This document shows, in pieces, positions 10,773 to 22,010 of a stretch of DNA of 43,026 nt. Position 1 is the stretch's first letter; each line of letters begins with the position of its first letter. The stretch is from Parasitella parasitica (Eukaryota > Mucoromycota > Mucoromycetes > Mucorales > Mucoraceae): contig MU619281.1 of the NCBI GenBank assembly GCA_025201805.1, positions 37,944-80,969 on the forward strand, in the 5' to 3' direction. The notes below the pieces were generated by a model. The model made no database searches. It was not told the DNA's origin and was given only the letters and a program-made list of their open reading frames with translations. The translations under genes were made by a program, and so were the position numbers.

Positions 10773-13490
10773 TTAATAACAATCCAACATGTTGATATCA
10801 TCATCAGGATTATCCGGTATGATAGAATGAGTCATCATGTCGGCATTAATCTCGAATGCCTCTTGGTAGAGATGCTCGGGATCTAACGTCTGCTTCAGCT
10901 GAATTAGATTCACCTTTTGCAGTGCTGTAATAAGCTCGTCATCGACTTGATCGTGCTCAAAAAGGGGCCTTTTTTGTGCTGCTAAGGGAGCAGCGGCAGA
11001 ATACTGGAACAAGATCCTTTCAATGACTCGAACAGCCTCTATGCGAACCACTCTATTAGTATCAGTAGCCTATGCATATCTGGGTGAGGAGAACGAAGAT
11101 TGTGCGTACAGAAATCGCTTACTGCCTCTGCTAATAACTCTCCCGCCTTGATGTGTGTGAATAGGTGGTTGCGATGCTGATGTTTTTTATTTTGGCGTCG
11201 CTCATGGATAAAGAGCAGCCATAAGCACTCGATCAATCTGCACGCTCTAATACAGACATCGGTGTCCTCGTCCTGTATAAGGCTGCGTATAATAGTCGGG
11301 CTATATCAAACGTTTAGCATCGTGTTTAGCCAATAAAGAGAGGCAAACCTACTTTAGTGAATTCTGGTTTTTCGAGTCTTCAATCTCCATCAGCATGCTT
11401 TGGCAAGATCTATTTTCAACCAAGCAATTGATGGTATCCAACGCAGCTCTCCTGACAAAGGCTTCTGTATCATATAATAGACACGGCAGCTTTGCTGCTA
11501 GGTCTCTAGATATTTTGTGCTGTTGGATGTAATCCCAGCCTTGGCTGCATTTCAGCATCAACTGCGGAGCAAGAGAAAGGAAAAATAGGTTCATTTCTTG
11601 AGAATTCTAAAAGCAACTGAACTCGCCATACCTGCAACACTAGAACAGCGGAAGCTCTCACATACGGTTCTGCATCGTGAATGCGGGAGAACACTTGCAA
11701 GGGTAGGTGATATGTTAATGCAAACTCCACCTTGGCCGTTTTGACTGGGTCATCCGCAAACAGCTGTCCAACGAAATTAACAGCGGCATCACGAATGTCC
11801 CATTCTGTATCTAGTAATTTGTAACCTAACGCTTCTGCTAAGCCTTTGCCCTAGATGTACAAGTAAGCGCTGTTGTTTGTTTGTATGGCGATGATGCGCT
11901 TACTGATTCTGTTACAAGTGCACCGATATCTTCATGACCTAAAAGACTATCAAATGATGCCAATACAATGGAGAGGCTTTTGCAATCCATAGCGGCATCT
12001 TCCTTCATCATAATCTGGACTAATGCATGTGTGCACTGCGTTAATATTGCCGGTTGCTGATCTTTATACATTGCGCTAGTGAGCAGCTCTAAGCTTGCCT
12101 TCAGCACTCGGGAATCGGAATACATCACGTCGTGTTTCAAAACGTCAAAAAAATCAATAAACCCGGGCTTCTAGAATCTATTCGCATTAGCAATTTTGCG
12201 TTGGGCCATCTTTGTGTGCACTTACATCAAGAATTGCTGTGTCTGCTTCCAAGAGCCTGTTTACGCTGCGGATCACAAGCTGTAGCAAACTGTTTTTAGA
12301 ACGGACAGATTTCAGTGATATCCTCACGTTAGGCAGCTTTTCGCCGCCTTTGTCCATGCAAACATGCAACAACTGATGCAGTGCTGAGAATGCAGCGTCG
12401 GCGCAACAGACTTTGGCGTTTTCTCTGCGCTGGAGTAGCGTAAATGATGCTTCGAGGAGCGATACTACTGTCGCTGCATCGCTGGATGAAGCTGATTTCT
12501 CCAGCATATCTAATGCCAATCCTGATATGCTCAAGTAAGCTTGTTTTTCGCGGTCAATAGCTGCTGACAGATCTATGTTAAATATGCCCTCACCTTGTTC
12601 TACGCTGGAGTCATCGCTGGATAGATTCAGCGTAACAAGTGGATCTGGATCATAAGTGAAAAGTTGGCTGACAATCTCAAGGATCCTGGCTCTAATCATT
12701 CTGTCAGAAGATAGCAGTGAAGGTATAAAGGTGTGTAGCTAATGGCAGGGAAGTTAGCAGCCATTCTACGCGTGAAATTGTGCATTTGAGTTACCAGTTG
12801 CTTTGACCGCATATATGCAAGCGCGTTTTGACCTTTGATAGCTACAATAGCCCAACAGAAATCCATTGCTGATAGTATCTGCTTCTGATCTCCCGTGCCT
12901 AGGCTAGATTGTATTAGAATGGAGCGGATTAGCTCGGAGGGATCCATCAGCTGCAGCAACTCTTCGGATTTCAGGGTCAATAAGGCAGCAAATAGCTGGC
13001 ACGCTTCAGCAACAACATAGCTGCTTTGATCTAACAGCGCAAAGGGGATCATAGATGTTGCCTTTTTGTTATGAAGCAGCCAACCGCGTCCTTCATCGCA
13101 CCATAAAAACAAACGACATACTTCAATGCAAGCACACCGCAAGGTTGCTTCATTCGATTTGATCCCGGTTGTAACCATAGCTAGTAAGTCTGGATGACCA
13201 GACTTTAATTCCTGAAACAACGAATCTTTTCCGTAGCGAATCAATTGGCCTAAAAATCGAAGACATAGCGTAGTAACGCGATAATCTTGCTCATCTACTG
13301 CTAAACACGCTTCTTTGATCTGACGAAATATTTGACAGCTTTTATTCAATTCGATTATGGTGTGGACAGAATGCGTGGATAAAACCAATGTCAGGAAGGA
13401 GAGTACTTTTTCATACAGGGTGTCATCCACAATGGTCTTTGACATGCAAGGTAAAGCCCTTATCATGCTGGAGGCTCTTTGTATATCCAT
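10773..13490 (-). CDS. BRAT1: BRAT1-like HEAT-repeat protein (Integrator/INTS11 partner family)
   Basis: Seven exons: 12795-13490, 12226-12738, 11904-12170, 11632-11850, 11353-11561, 11123-11300, 10773-11069, joining in frame to 792 residues, close to human BRAT1 (about 821). It is all alpha-helical HEAT-like repeats with no catalytic motif. Likeness to BRAT1 is seen at the start (MDIQRASSMIRALP, VDDTLYEKVLSFL), in the middle (TEWDIRDAAVNF, DAEPYVRASAVLVLQ) and at the end. There an acidic tail closes with Asp-Cys-Tyr, the ending I recall for animal BRAT1. In animals BRAT1 binds the INTS9-INTS11 endonuclease module and also affects ATM signalling. The join at 12739-12794 looks like a frameshift but is a normal 56-nt intron with a GCTAAC branch. 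Family assignment is by eye; a general HEAT protein is the alternative. Confidence 0.8.
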
Positions 13491-14376
13491 TTAAGTGATG
13501 TTGTTGTTGTTGCGAGTATAAAAAGGGCAATGCTGTGAAGCCTACCCCCCCCCTCCTATAAATTTGAAACATTTTTTTTTTTTTGCAATGCCCAAATATG
13601 GAGAACACGGATCATTTTTGAGTAAAGCTGATTACATGAATCTTCGCACTTTCGAGGTCAGGATCGAGATGTTGTCTTTTCCTTCAATTCCTCCATGTAA
13701 TGGCTGAAAATCGATCATCTATTTTTTTTTGGTACAAACTGTGAGAACCCATCTGGTGTGTTTGTAGGCACTTGAAACGCTTAGAAAGGGATAATTTCGA
13801 CTAAAACTAGATTTCTAGTACAATTGCAGCTACATAATGTTCATTTATCAATGTATTTTATATAGTAGTCCCTTTAGAGACAGTAATAAATAGCTATACT
13901 AAGACTTACAAGCTTTGACACATCATAAACTGACTAAAACATATGATTAACGTTATGAAATCTCGGCTAGCATATATAAAAAACAAATTAAAAGCTTTAA
14001 AGCCCCTTGTTTTTTGTACGTAATCCTAGGAAATACTGATACCATGAGGTTCAATTGAGTACAATCAGTATAAAAATAATAGACAAGATGCAATTATTGA
14101 CATTAGCTTCTATTTCTTTATGTCTAAATTCATTAAACAGCTGGATGTCAACATAAAATAGGCATGTGGACACACAGCCTTTATGAAAATTTTCTTTGTG
14201 GACAGCTAATCAAACTCTTGCCCCAGGCAAAAAAAAGTATAATGTTAAGACAAATTACTTTATAAAGCTTATTTATTTATAGTATAATTTACATTTAATA
14301 TATGAGAACAAAGAGGTATATAGAGATTAATAAAAATATATAGAATATATAGTAACAAAAGTATTTAAAAAAGAAA
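13491..14376. other. Intergenic region between BRAT1-like and forkhead genes
   Basis: Contains the BRAT1-like promoter side, with a short C run near 13545 and TATAAAA on the plus strand near 13517. It also holds the AT-rich 3' flank of the forkhead gene. No coding sequence was recognised. Confidence 0.5.
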
Positions 14377-16040
14377 TTATTCATAAGTGGAAATAAATGG
14401 CATATTGAGGAAGCAGTTATCAGCGTCTATTGGCCAATAAGTGTTCAACGCTGCGGCCGCAGCTACATCATCTTCTAAGAGTAAATCAGATGTTGTGCCT
14501 TCGAAATCTACATATTGATCTATGTTGTAGGATGCCAAGTCGGGTACAAACCAGCTGCTGCTAGGATCAGAGAATGATTCTAAAGTGACAAATGTGTTGG
14601 ATGACGAAAAGTGGAGGTTCTTTTCCAAGCTGAATGACTGAAGATCAACGGTTTTCATGTCTGGATGTTCAGAGACAACTTGTTGAGGGACCTGCTGAGG
14701 GACTTGTAAACCATCGAGAATGTTTTGGGCCTCAACATCAAACAGCATTGGGTATTCCGAGGTGAGCAGCATATGATTGGGATCCTTATCATACATCCAA
14801 AAGTCTTGGAAGTCTTGGTGCTGCTCAGGAAGGATAGGGATGGAGCCGATCACGTCTGATGGTCTAGTCAGATTATTGTACAATTCGGCAGTGTAAGCCG
14901 AGCCGCAATGTGACGCAGTAATGGTGTCAATTGAGTCTGCTGTTGTTGTTGTTGCTTTTCTCTTTTTGGAAATGTGTGTATCGTAGGACCCCACATCAAC
15001 TGCACTATCTTCATCATCGTCTTCAGCTGTAGATGATCCAGGCTCAACAGGATTGCGGCGTTTGCCGGCTTTAGGGGGAGGTCTTTGAGGATCATTGGAC
15101 TTGCGGGTCTTGCTGGCAGGGTCAAGAGGATTGAATCGAATAATGAAGTTCTTGGGTTCAGTTTTAGGCACATCCTTTGATGCTGCCTTGCTCTGCTTTT
15201 CTTGAGCTGTCATGTTTCTGATGCGAGGAGCGACCACTGATGGTGTGCTAGCAGTCTTGGTCTTTTTGGCCTCATAATCTTCAGGGCGAGTAATGTGAAT
15301 GTTGGGGCACATGTTGTCCGTGGATAAGTCGTCCATGCTCATCATTTCTTCACCATTGGCAGCGCCATTTTCGTTACGATATTGGCGAGTTGAGAGAGAT
15401 GCATACATGCCCATGTCATGATGTCTTCTGCTATGGCCGCCGGTTTGCGACAGATTGTCGACAAAGATCTTTTCAGTGTTGAGACGGAGAGTCCAGTAAC
15501 CACCTTTACCGGGATGTGCTTGGGTAGGGCGACGATCTTCTTTGACAAACCATTTTCTGTTCAAGGAGAGGTTGTGGCGGATAGAGTTCTGTGGTATATG
15601 AGGTTAGCACTTTGCACAATGAATTCCCGGAAACTTCTTATTACCTGCCATCCTTTTTGGCCCCTCTTATAATAAGGGTAAGCTTCTGAGATCCATTTGT
15701 AGATGTCGCTAAGAGTTAAACGACCATTTTTGCTGCTCAAGATGGCGTGAGCAATGAGTGTTGCGTAAGAATAAGGTGGCTTTTCAAAGCGATCAGCTGG
15801 CTTCCACCAAGGCACAATCTGATGGGGCCAAGAGGCTCTTGTTCTAGCAGGACATGTTTCCAAATCATCGTCGTCTTCGGGTCTGATGCCAATAGGCTCT
15901 TCGTATTTGAACTTGATCTCTTTAGTTCCGTTATTGTTGAAGGTTGATTTTTTATTGATGGTCAAGTGTTTGTCGCCAGGTGATTCACGAATGATTGAGA
16001 ATTGGGACATTTGCTCCAACTGTTTTTTGTTGTTTGACAT
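14377..16040 (-). CDS. Forkhead (winged-helix) transcription factor
   Basis: Two exons, 15645-16040 and 14377-15588, with a 56-nt intron, encode 535 residues. The forkhead domain lies at about 86-172: FEKPPYSYATLIAHAILSS, LTLSDIYKWISEAYPYYK, GWQNSIRHNLSLNRKWF, and GKGGYWTL in the wing. The intron falls just before the recognition helix NSIRHNLS, so both exons are needed for DNA binding. An acidic stretch (PEDDDD) precedes the domain. The long C-terminal part is low-complexity with a basic KKRKATTT-type cluster and acidic, Asp-rich segments that may act as an activation region. No FHA domain is present, so it is not a Fkh1/Fkh2 type; closer assignment (Hcm1/Sep1/Mei4-like) is not possible by eye. 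Confidence 0.9.
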
Positions 16041-16909
16041 TTTATTATAAAGAGAATAGAGATGAGTGAAGAAAAGAAGAGAAGGGTATATTTCTCGACG
16101 TATTTATAAGAAAAAACCAATTACAATGAATTGAGGATACAAAAGAGAAGGAAACCCTGAAATAAATAAGCAACTATAAATACTTTTTATTTTGCAAATA
16201 TTAGTTCACTCACTGTGTAAAACGAGATGATGACAGAGATATGTAAAGACAGAGAGAGTGCAGCATGTGTTACGTTACAAGAAAAAAACGGATAGCCTCA
16301 TAGTTCTGCTCTTTACTAATGTCCCTTTTACGTGCTTATTTTTTTTTCCGCATATGATCATACTTTAATTACATGTACCTAAACGCAACGTACCTACATT
16401 CATTATAGAGAGATAAAGAAAAAAAAACACGAGAGACTGATCACAGCTGGTACAATTTAGATATATTAAATCCAGAATTGTATATATGGTGATCCTGGGA
16501 AGTAGTAAGATGGAATCATCTGTTTGTTTCATATAGACATCATATAATAACAAACTACCAAAATTGTTCATGCCTTCACTGTACTACGTGGAGCGCCCAA
16601 TTTTTTTTTTTTTTTTTTTTATGTATACAATAATAAAATGTTGTAATATAAATTAAATATCTCCTTACTGTAAAAATAAACTCGATGAAATATATGTAAT
16701 AATCAACCCATTGTCTGGTGGAGATAAATCAGAATGCAATTAAGATGTTTTTGATGAGAACAATGTAGTCAATATATTAGACAAACAATGAGAAAAGTAC
16801 GTGCGTTCATTGTGATTTATTATTATTTAATATAAAGATCTGCAAACTATATGTGGGCTTCTCCCTGAAATCGTGTATTTATATCTGCTTACAATGAATT
16901 GCACACATG
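16041..16909. other. Intergenic region, forkhead promoter and T20 run
   Basis: Carries the forkhead promoter at its left end. The rest is AT-rich with a run of 20 T (16601-16620) next to GAGCGCCCAA. No gene is seen. Confidence 0.5.
16101..16108 (-). promoter_or_regulatory. TATA box of forkhead gene
   Basis: TATAAATA on the minus strand, about 60 bp upstream of the forkhead start codon at 16040. The same octamer lies 65 bp upstream of the polyglutamine gene. Confidence 0.5.
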
Positions 16910-17590
16910 CTAAACCAGCACGTCGCTTCTTAGCACCCATTTGCTGCCTTCAGTCACCTCCATTGCTTCGTGTAGCAGGCAGTGGGCTCCATGTCGATGA
17001 AGCAAAGCCATCCCTTTTCTCGGCTGTACAACGATCGGATCGGATTTCCGACTATCATTCCTATAAAACACTGTTTCGCCACCCTTCATATCTTCGTTCA
17101 AATAAATCAACAGTGTCCATTCGGTCCACAATCCTGTAGCTTCATCCTGAACGCTCTCGTCGTAATGTGCTCCAAAAGAATGTCCCTTCCTGTATCGGTA
17201 TACTCGAATATTGGAGTTCAATCCCTTCGGCACTTTGGAACCTCCGATGCCAGACTCTTGGACGACTACTTGCTGCATCCCATCCCACAATGTCTTTGCA
17301 AGCTTTGGGTCTTGAATTGACTGTCGGTCGTTATTACGAAATGCTTCGCCTCGTCTAGGTTTGCCCCCAGTGCTTGCCTTGGGTGGTAGATTAGTCTCAA
17401 AATACTGTATCAGCTGCTCGCATTCTTTTGCATTCAAGAATTTAGGTATCACGTATATTTGATCAGCTTCTAGCTCATCCACTTGTAGAAAATTCTTTTG
17501 CGTTAATGCTGGATATTTAGTACTAACACTGGCACTGCCACCACTTTTATTGTCTTCCGTTTTGGCCATTTTTTTGTTTGCTTTGGGCAT
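16910..17590 (-). CDS. 2-oxoglutarate/Fe(II) dioxygenase, prolyl 4-hydroxylase-like
   Basis: A single-exon gene of 226 residues. The fold is the P4H-type double-stranded beta helix. The iron ligands are His142 and Asp144 (SFGAHYDES) and His207 (LLHEAM); Lys217 in EGSKWVLRSD is the expected 2-oxoglutarate contact. NSNIRVYRYRKGHSFG and LIYLNEDMKGGETVFY are typical of the family. The first ~25 residues are Lys-rich and polar with no signal peptide, which suggests a cytosolic or nuclear protein rather than a collagen-type enzyme of the secretory pathway. I chose the Met at 17590; an in-frame Met at 17668 would add 26 mostly hydrophobic residues and cannot be excluded. The substrate is unknown. 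Confidence 0.85.
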   Translation of the reverse strand: MPKANKKMAKTEDNKSGGSASVSTKYPALTQKNFLQVDELEADQIYVIPKFLNAKECEQLIQYFETNLPPKASTGGKPRRGEAFRNNDRQSIQDPKLAKTLWDGMQQVVVQESGIGGSKVPKGLNSNIRVYRYRKGHSFGAHYDESVQDEATGLWTEWTLLIYLNEDMKGGETVFYRNDSRKSDPIVVQPRKGMALLHRHGAHCLLHEAMEVTEGSKWVLRSDVLV

Positions 17591-19277
17591 TTTGAGTTTT
17601 TCTAAATAGTTGATATATCCGAAGGGAAGGAAAAAGACGCGAAAAATGTGGTGTTTCTGTATTACCAAGGTCGCACGTACTCGCCGCCAGGTTTGTGCTG
17701 CTGCGGATGACCTTGTAAAAACGCTAAATAAAGATATTGAATGTTTTGGTTGCCTTAAATAGCCTGAAGATGTAACCTAAACCCTATCGATTTTCCAGTG
17801 TAAATGAACACAAGTTCTGGTAAAATCTGTTGTCTTTTATGCGTACCAATATTGAATGATGAAAATAGGTTTACAGCTTTTTTTCAGATATACGGCAGTT
17901 GACAGCACTGTTGCAAATCCTCATTAGCATGAATTAAGGTCATTTCCTCTGCCTGATCATTTCTAACTTGATGGATTAAATTTCACAAAACCATCACAAA
18001 CACAGACTTTGAGCAATATTATTTGGATCCAGCATTTGCCTTTTCGTAAAGGTATACGGGCTTTTTTATCCATTGATACTACCAAGATAATTAATATTTC
18101 AAAGTATTTCTATTGTTGCTAATGTCTCTTTCAAGGTAACAAAGCCATGTGAAGATCCTCTCTTCATTGAAATTTGTATCTCACATCGGTTTTTCATCAA
18201 GCAATGATGAACGCCAATAAAGAAAAAGAATATAGATACAGCCAAAGATAAACTTTGACATATAGTGAGGGTTTAGCGAAAACTATAGCATGTTGTTTCC
18301 AATACAATGCAAAGAGTGGTAACCAGATTCCACCTTTTACCTGTCATCTTCCCTGCTCAATTGCTTTATTAAACGACCATTCATATAAAACTTGATATGT
18401 ATTACTCTTGGGCTCCACAAAACAATTTTAGATTGAATAAAATTTAAATTCTCATGTTTGCGATTTCTAAGAAACTTTTCATTTTATCGTGGTCATGATC
18501 TAACCTCGTTTTTACCAGAAGGTCATACTATCGATTTCCTTAATTTATGTACATGTATACAAGTTAGGAAAGATACCATAACAATAGTATGTCATGAATT
18601 ATCTGCAGAATCTAATGACACACTTGATTATGTCCGAGGTTCTGTTATAAATTTATCGAACCATATCCCTTCTCGTTAAACACAAACTTTATTGCAATTC
18701 GAGAAATAGAGACATTGGCGTACAGTGCTTTGTTTCCTCTCCGTTCTTTGGGCCATGTCCTAACAACTTTAAATTAATTACAATCACGAATATCAACGCA
18801 CTGATGCCATATGATATATAATGTGTTTATACGTTTAAAAGCACCAATAGATGTAAACTCACCACGGACCACGATTTTCTATTCGTATGCATACATATGA
18901 TGTGAACTCTTTTAGTTATGTATACATTCATTCGTTTTAGCAATATATTTATACTACATAGATCAAGAATCACAAAAAAAAAATTTCTTTTCACATTACA
19001 CATGCGTATATATTAAAGATTAAGTATAAAATACCTGATAATAATACAATAACGTAAGTGCAAAATATGAACTATTAATTAATAATTGACATATCGTTGG
19101 TAAATCAATTAGCTTCAAGTCAATAATTTATTTTGCATTCTTCAAGTTCTCGAATATAAAGTATGCACCATTATACATACACAACTTAGTTATATTGACG
19201 TGTCATAATAAATGTTTAGTTGTGGTTAGAAATAAAAACATATACCGTTCAACCCGCAGTTTTATGACTTATAATAT
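17591..19277. other. Long gene-poor stretch
   Basis: 1.7 kb without a gene I can support. A 73-codon plus-strand frame (18458-18679) has mixed composition but no known motif and no clear splice partners. The rest is AT-rich with short T and A runs. Confidence 0.4.
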
Positions 19278-20008
19278 TCATGCAAATTCAGCACTATCAC
19301 CATCTCTGACGTTTTGATAACCTCCACTTGGAAAGGCGCCAGGAGCATCTGACCAGTCTAAACCATCCTGAGTCAGCCTAGTATTCGCGCAAAGATTATA
19401 TCTGTACACTTACTTCCAGCATTTAATGTATCTCCTCGTTCCTTGAGATTATTAATCCCGGAATACACAGACAAAGGCTGCAAAAAGAATGTCAATGCTC
19501 ATCGTATTGGTCTCTGTGTGTCATATCATTTAAGCATACCTTAACAAATAAACTGATAATGTTAAAACTAAAGGAGCACGGTTAAAACCTGCCATCCTAA
19601 TTTCCCAAAACTTTCCTTACAATTTTGCAAATCCAAAGCCGCTTTCTCCTTGAGGATTGCCCCCATGTAGGTAAAACCATATCAAATCTAAAAAGATACT
19701 GAAACCTAAAACGCCAGTGAACTTTTGATGCAAATCTTATTAATCTAAGCCTACATTTATTCAAATACACCTACTGTTTTGAGCGGTGAGTTTGATTCTC
19801 GGTAGTTGTAAGCCCAAATGCCAAAAAAGAAAATTGGGATATTGTATGAGGGGTTAGAAGCGACTGCACCAAGTAGCGAAAGACCCTAATACAATACAGA
19901 TTAAACTGTGTTTTAATTGCTTGATGTTGGTTTGAAATTGATTACCACATGTAAGCCTAAAAGACTAGCTAAGTTGGCATGTTGGATAGTATTTTGCACA
20001 GAGTCCAT
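19278..20008 (-). CDS. AGTRAP: AGTRAP-like small multi-span membrane protein
   Basis: Six short exons: 19946-20008, 19771-19885, 19621-19705, 19540-19567 (28 nt), 19414-19477, 19278-19357. They join in frame to 144 residues; human AGTRAP (angiotensin II receptor-associated protein) has 159. No single frame is long enough to reveal it. Shared features are the membrane segments IPIFFFGIWAYNYRES and VGFSIFLDLIWFYLH, then GFGFAKFFNIISLFVKPLS followed by NNLKERGD; the human protein has the same order, with a KPLS and RERGG pair. The tail is short, polar and Gly/Asp-rich. In animals it regulates receptor trafficking; the fungal role is unknown. Shorter intron choices (24-36 nt) were rejected in favour of 53-65 nt ones that restore this alignment. 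Confidence 0.78.
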
Positions 20009-20570
20009 CAGTATAATCTTTCTAACAGTGAATAAAAGAAAAAGGACGCGAGTGAAACGAAAACATATGAGTCGTAATAAGCGGAAGTTATAAACCATCT
20101 GAAAAGTGCCTAATGCGTATACTGCAGTCAAATGCGTCAAAGACTACTTGGCCCAGAAGTCGACCGGCTAAGATCTTGGGTGACATTTACAATCATAAAT
20201 TTATTTTGAAATGAAAGATACCATGTACTTTTCAAGAAAGTGGTACTTGATAAGTTCCGGTTAAATTATAGTACTTGCATAAATTTCTTTATTGATCCGC
20301 GATGAATATCAAGCATCAATGTATTTGAACATTTAACGAAAATAAGATAGCAGAAGCAAACTAATTGCATAGAATATTCCGTGATAGTTATTACGATTAC
20401 CAAATTCTATCTTCAGCATACCACCGACTTCCATATGGCTCTTGATCCAAGAGTGGATATGGTCTGCCAGGCACGGTACACAAAGTATATACGGTCACAG
20501 ATTACCATAGAATGATAACAAAAAATTCTGTCAAAAGTATTGTTGAACCAAACAGTAAAATACAACAACA
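20009..20570. other. Divergent intergenic region
   Basis: Separates the AGTRAP-like start (minus) from the next plus-strand gene. No coding sequence or clear promoter octamer was seen. Confidence 0.5.
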
Positions 20571-21452
20571 ATGGGATACGATAAGAAGGCGTATGTGTCT
20601 ATATCTTTCTTCTTTTGATATAAAAAAAATAACCAGAGCACTGTAAAGATAGGTTCAATCGAGTCAAAGGCGAAGAAAAACCGAGTATTCGAAAGGAAAT
20701 GTTTGAGCAAGATGCTATTATAGATGAAGAAGCTATCAAAGAAGATGCTGAAAGAATGGATTTGCTTATGCGTAATCTGATTCGAGGTGTCGAAGAGGAA
20801 GGAAAAAATGACGAAATTGATGGTATAAACAACGTAAAAAGCCTGTTGTATAAATTTTATTAACATTGTGATGGATCTTGTAGATATGGACGTAAAACAA
20901 GAAGAGCAGTTCTCTTTCCGACTTTTTGCTAGTGAGCCAGTTGCAACTGTTACTATTGCAGATGGAATCGATAATACAGATGACTTATCCAAAGCTATCG
21001 CTGACCAACAAGTATATGAATTCGACGAAACAGATCCTGACTTTGTAGCTAAAGTCAAGCAAGTCGCAATCGACTACAGTACTATCATAAGGCAATCCAA
21101 AATCCCTTATCCTACAACAGCCTTCCCTCTCCGTATACTACATTTATCATCATCCCAAGATCAAGCTGCTAAAAAGAAAAAGATGGCCAAAAAAAGAAAG
21201 AGTAAGAAATGTCGAGATTTCGAGAAGGCTGTCAAGGAAGGCAGAATCAAATCAGAGCCCAAGATGAGAAACCCAGCTACTCTCGATGGCTGGCCTGGAT
21301 GGCCAGGTACTTTGACAAGAACTGCTATTGTTAACTACCAACCCTCAAACCAAAAGAGAGACAGTGCGCGTAGAGATGGCTCTAGAGATGGATTTAGAGG
21401 TAGAAGCGGTAGCAGAGGAAGCGTTGGTAGAGGAAGAGGGCGTACATTTTGA
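20571..21452 (+). CDS. Conserved-looking basic protein of unknown function, RG-rich tail
   Basis: Three exons, 20571-20590, 20653-20822, 20884-21452, give 252 residues. The first exon codes only MGYDKKA. The protein has an acidic helical part (EQDAIIDEEAIKEDAERMD), a more ordered middle (FSFRLFASEPVATVTIAD, then DPDFVAKVKQVAIDY and YPTTAFPLRILHL), a Lys-rich stretch (KKKKMAKKRKSKKCRDFEKA) and a Trp-containing DGWPGWPG. It ends in an Arg/Gly/Ser tail (RGRSGSRGSVGRGRGRTF). I recall uncharacterised fungal families with a similar FxFRLF segment (possibly DUF2011), but the match is uncertain. The basic and RG-rich parts suggest RNA or nucleolar association; this is inference only. Confidence 0.75.
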
Positions 21453-22010
21453 TTCTCATTTAACAAGCATAAAACTGAAAAATATGATAGAATAAAGCAT
21501 ATTCTTCCCTAATTCTTGATTGCTTCTGTTAAATCGAAATTGCAGAAGTTTTGAATGATATCTACTATGTATATTGCCTGAAAATGGCCTGTATAGAAAA
21601 CCTTATGCTTAAAATACCAATCTGTGATACCGGATTTTGATATGGTTGTTTTACAATTTCAACTAAAGAAATGTCATATACTGTATTCATGATTGTTTAA
21701 GTTTTTAATAGGTACTGGTACCGGTACCTATCGTACTGCTGTAACAAAAGCAGATTAAATTTATATGACCAAAGCTATACTTTAATGTTATGATATAAAT
21801 GCTTATAAAAAATACAATCCAAATCAAATAAAATATTTTCTTTACTTTTATAAAAGTTTTGTAAATTAATAAAAGCTGTTCTTTTTAAACTGATTTTTTG
21901 TATTGAAAGAATATTGTTTAAAGCTGTGTTGATTGAGATCAGTTTAGAAGTCAATCTTTTAACATGAGGAAAAACAAATTTCAAAAACTCTCATTAGTTA
22001 TTTAGTGTTT
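21453..22010. other. Convergent 3' flanks
   Basis: Lies between the stops of the RG-tailed protein gene and pyruvate kinase. It has a small palindromic GGTACTGGTACCGGTACC-like cluster near 21711-21728 and is otherwise AT-rich. No gene is seen. Confidence 0.45.

Noticed and set aside
12696-12794. Apparent frameshift between two long frames of the BRAT1-like gene
   Set aside because: A 56-nt intron (12739-12794) with GTAACT donor, GCTAAC branch and TTAG acceptor joins the frames exactly and gives a natural HEAT-helix sequence.
17591-17668. Longer N-terminus for the 2-oxoglutarate oxygenase
   Set aside because: The added 26 residues are not typical of the family and not a clear targeting peptide. 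Kept as an alternative only.
18458-18679. 73-codon plus-strand frame in the gene-poor stretch
   Set aside because: No recognisable motif, no clear promoter or partner exon; length is within chance for this composition.
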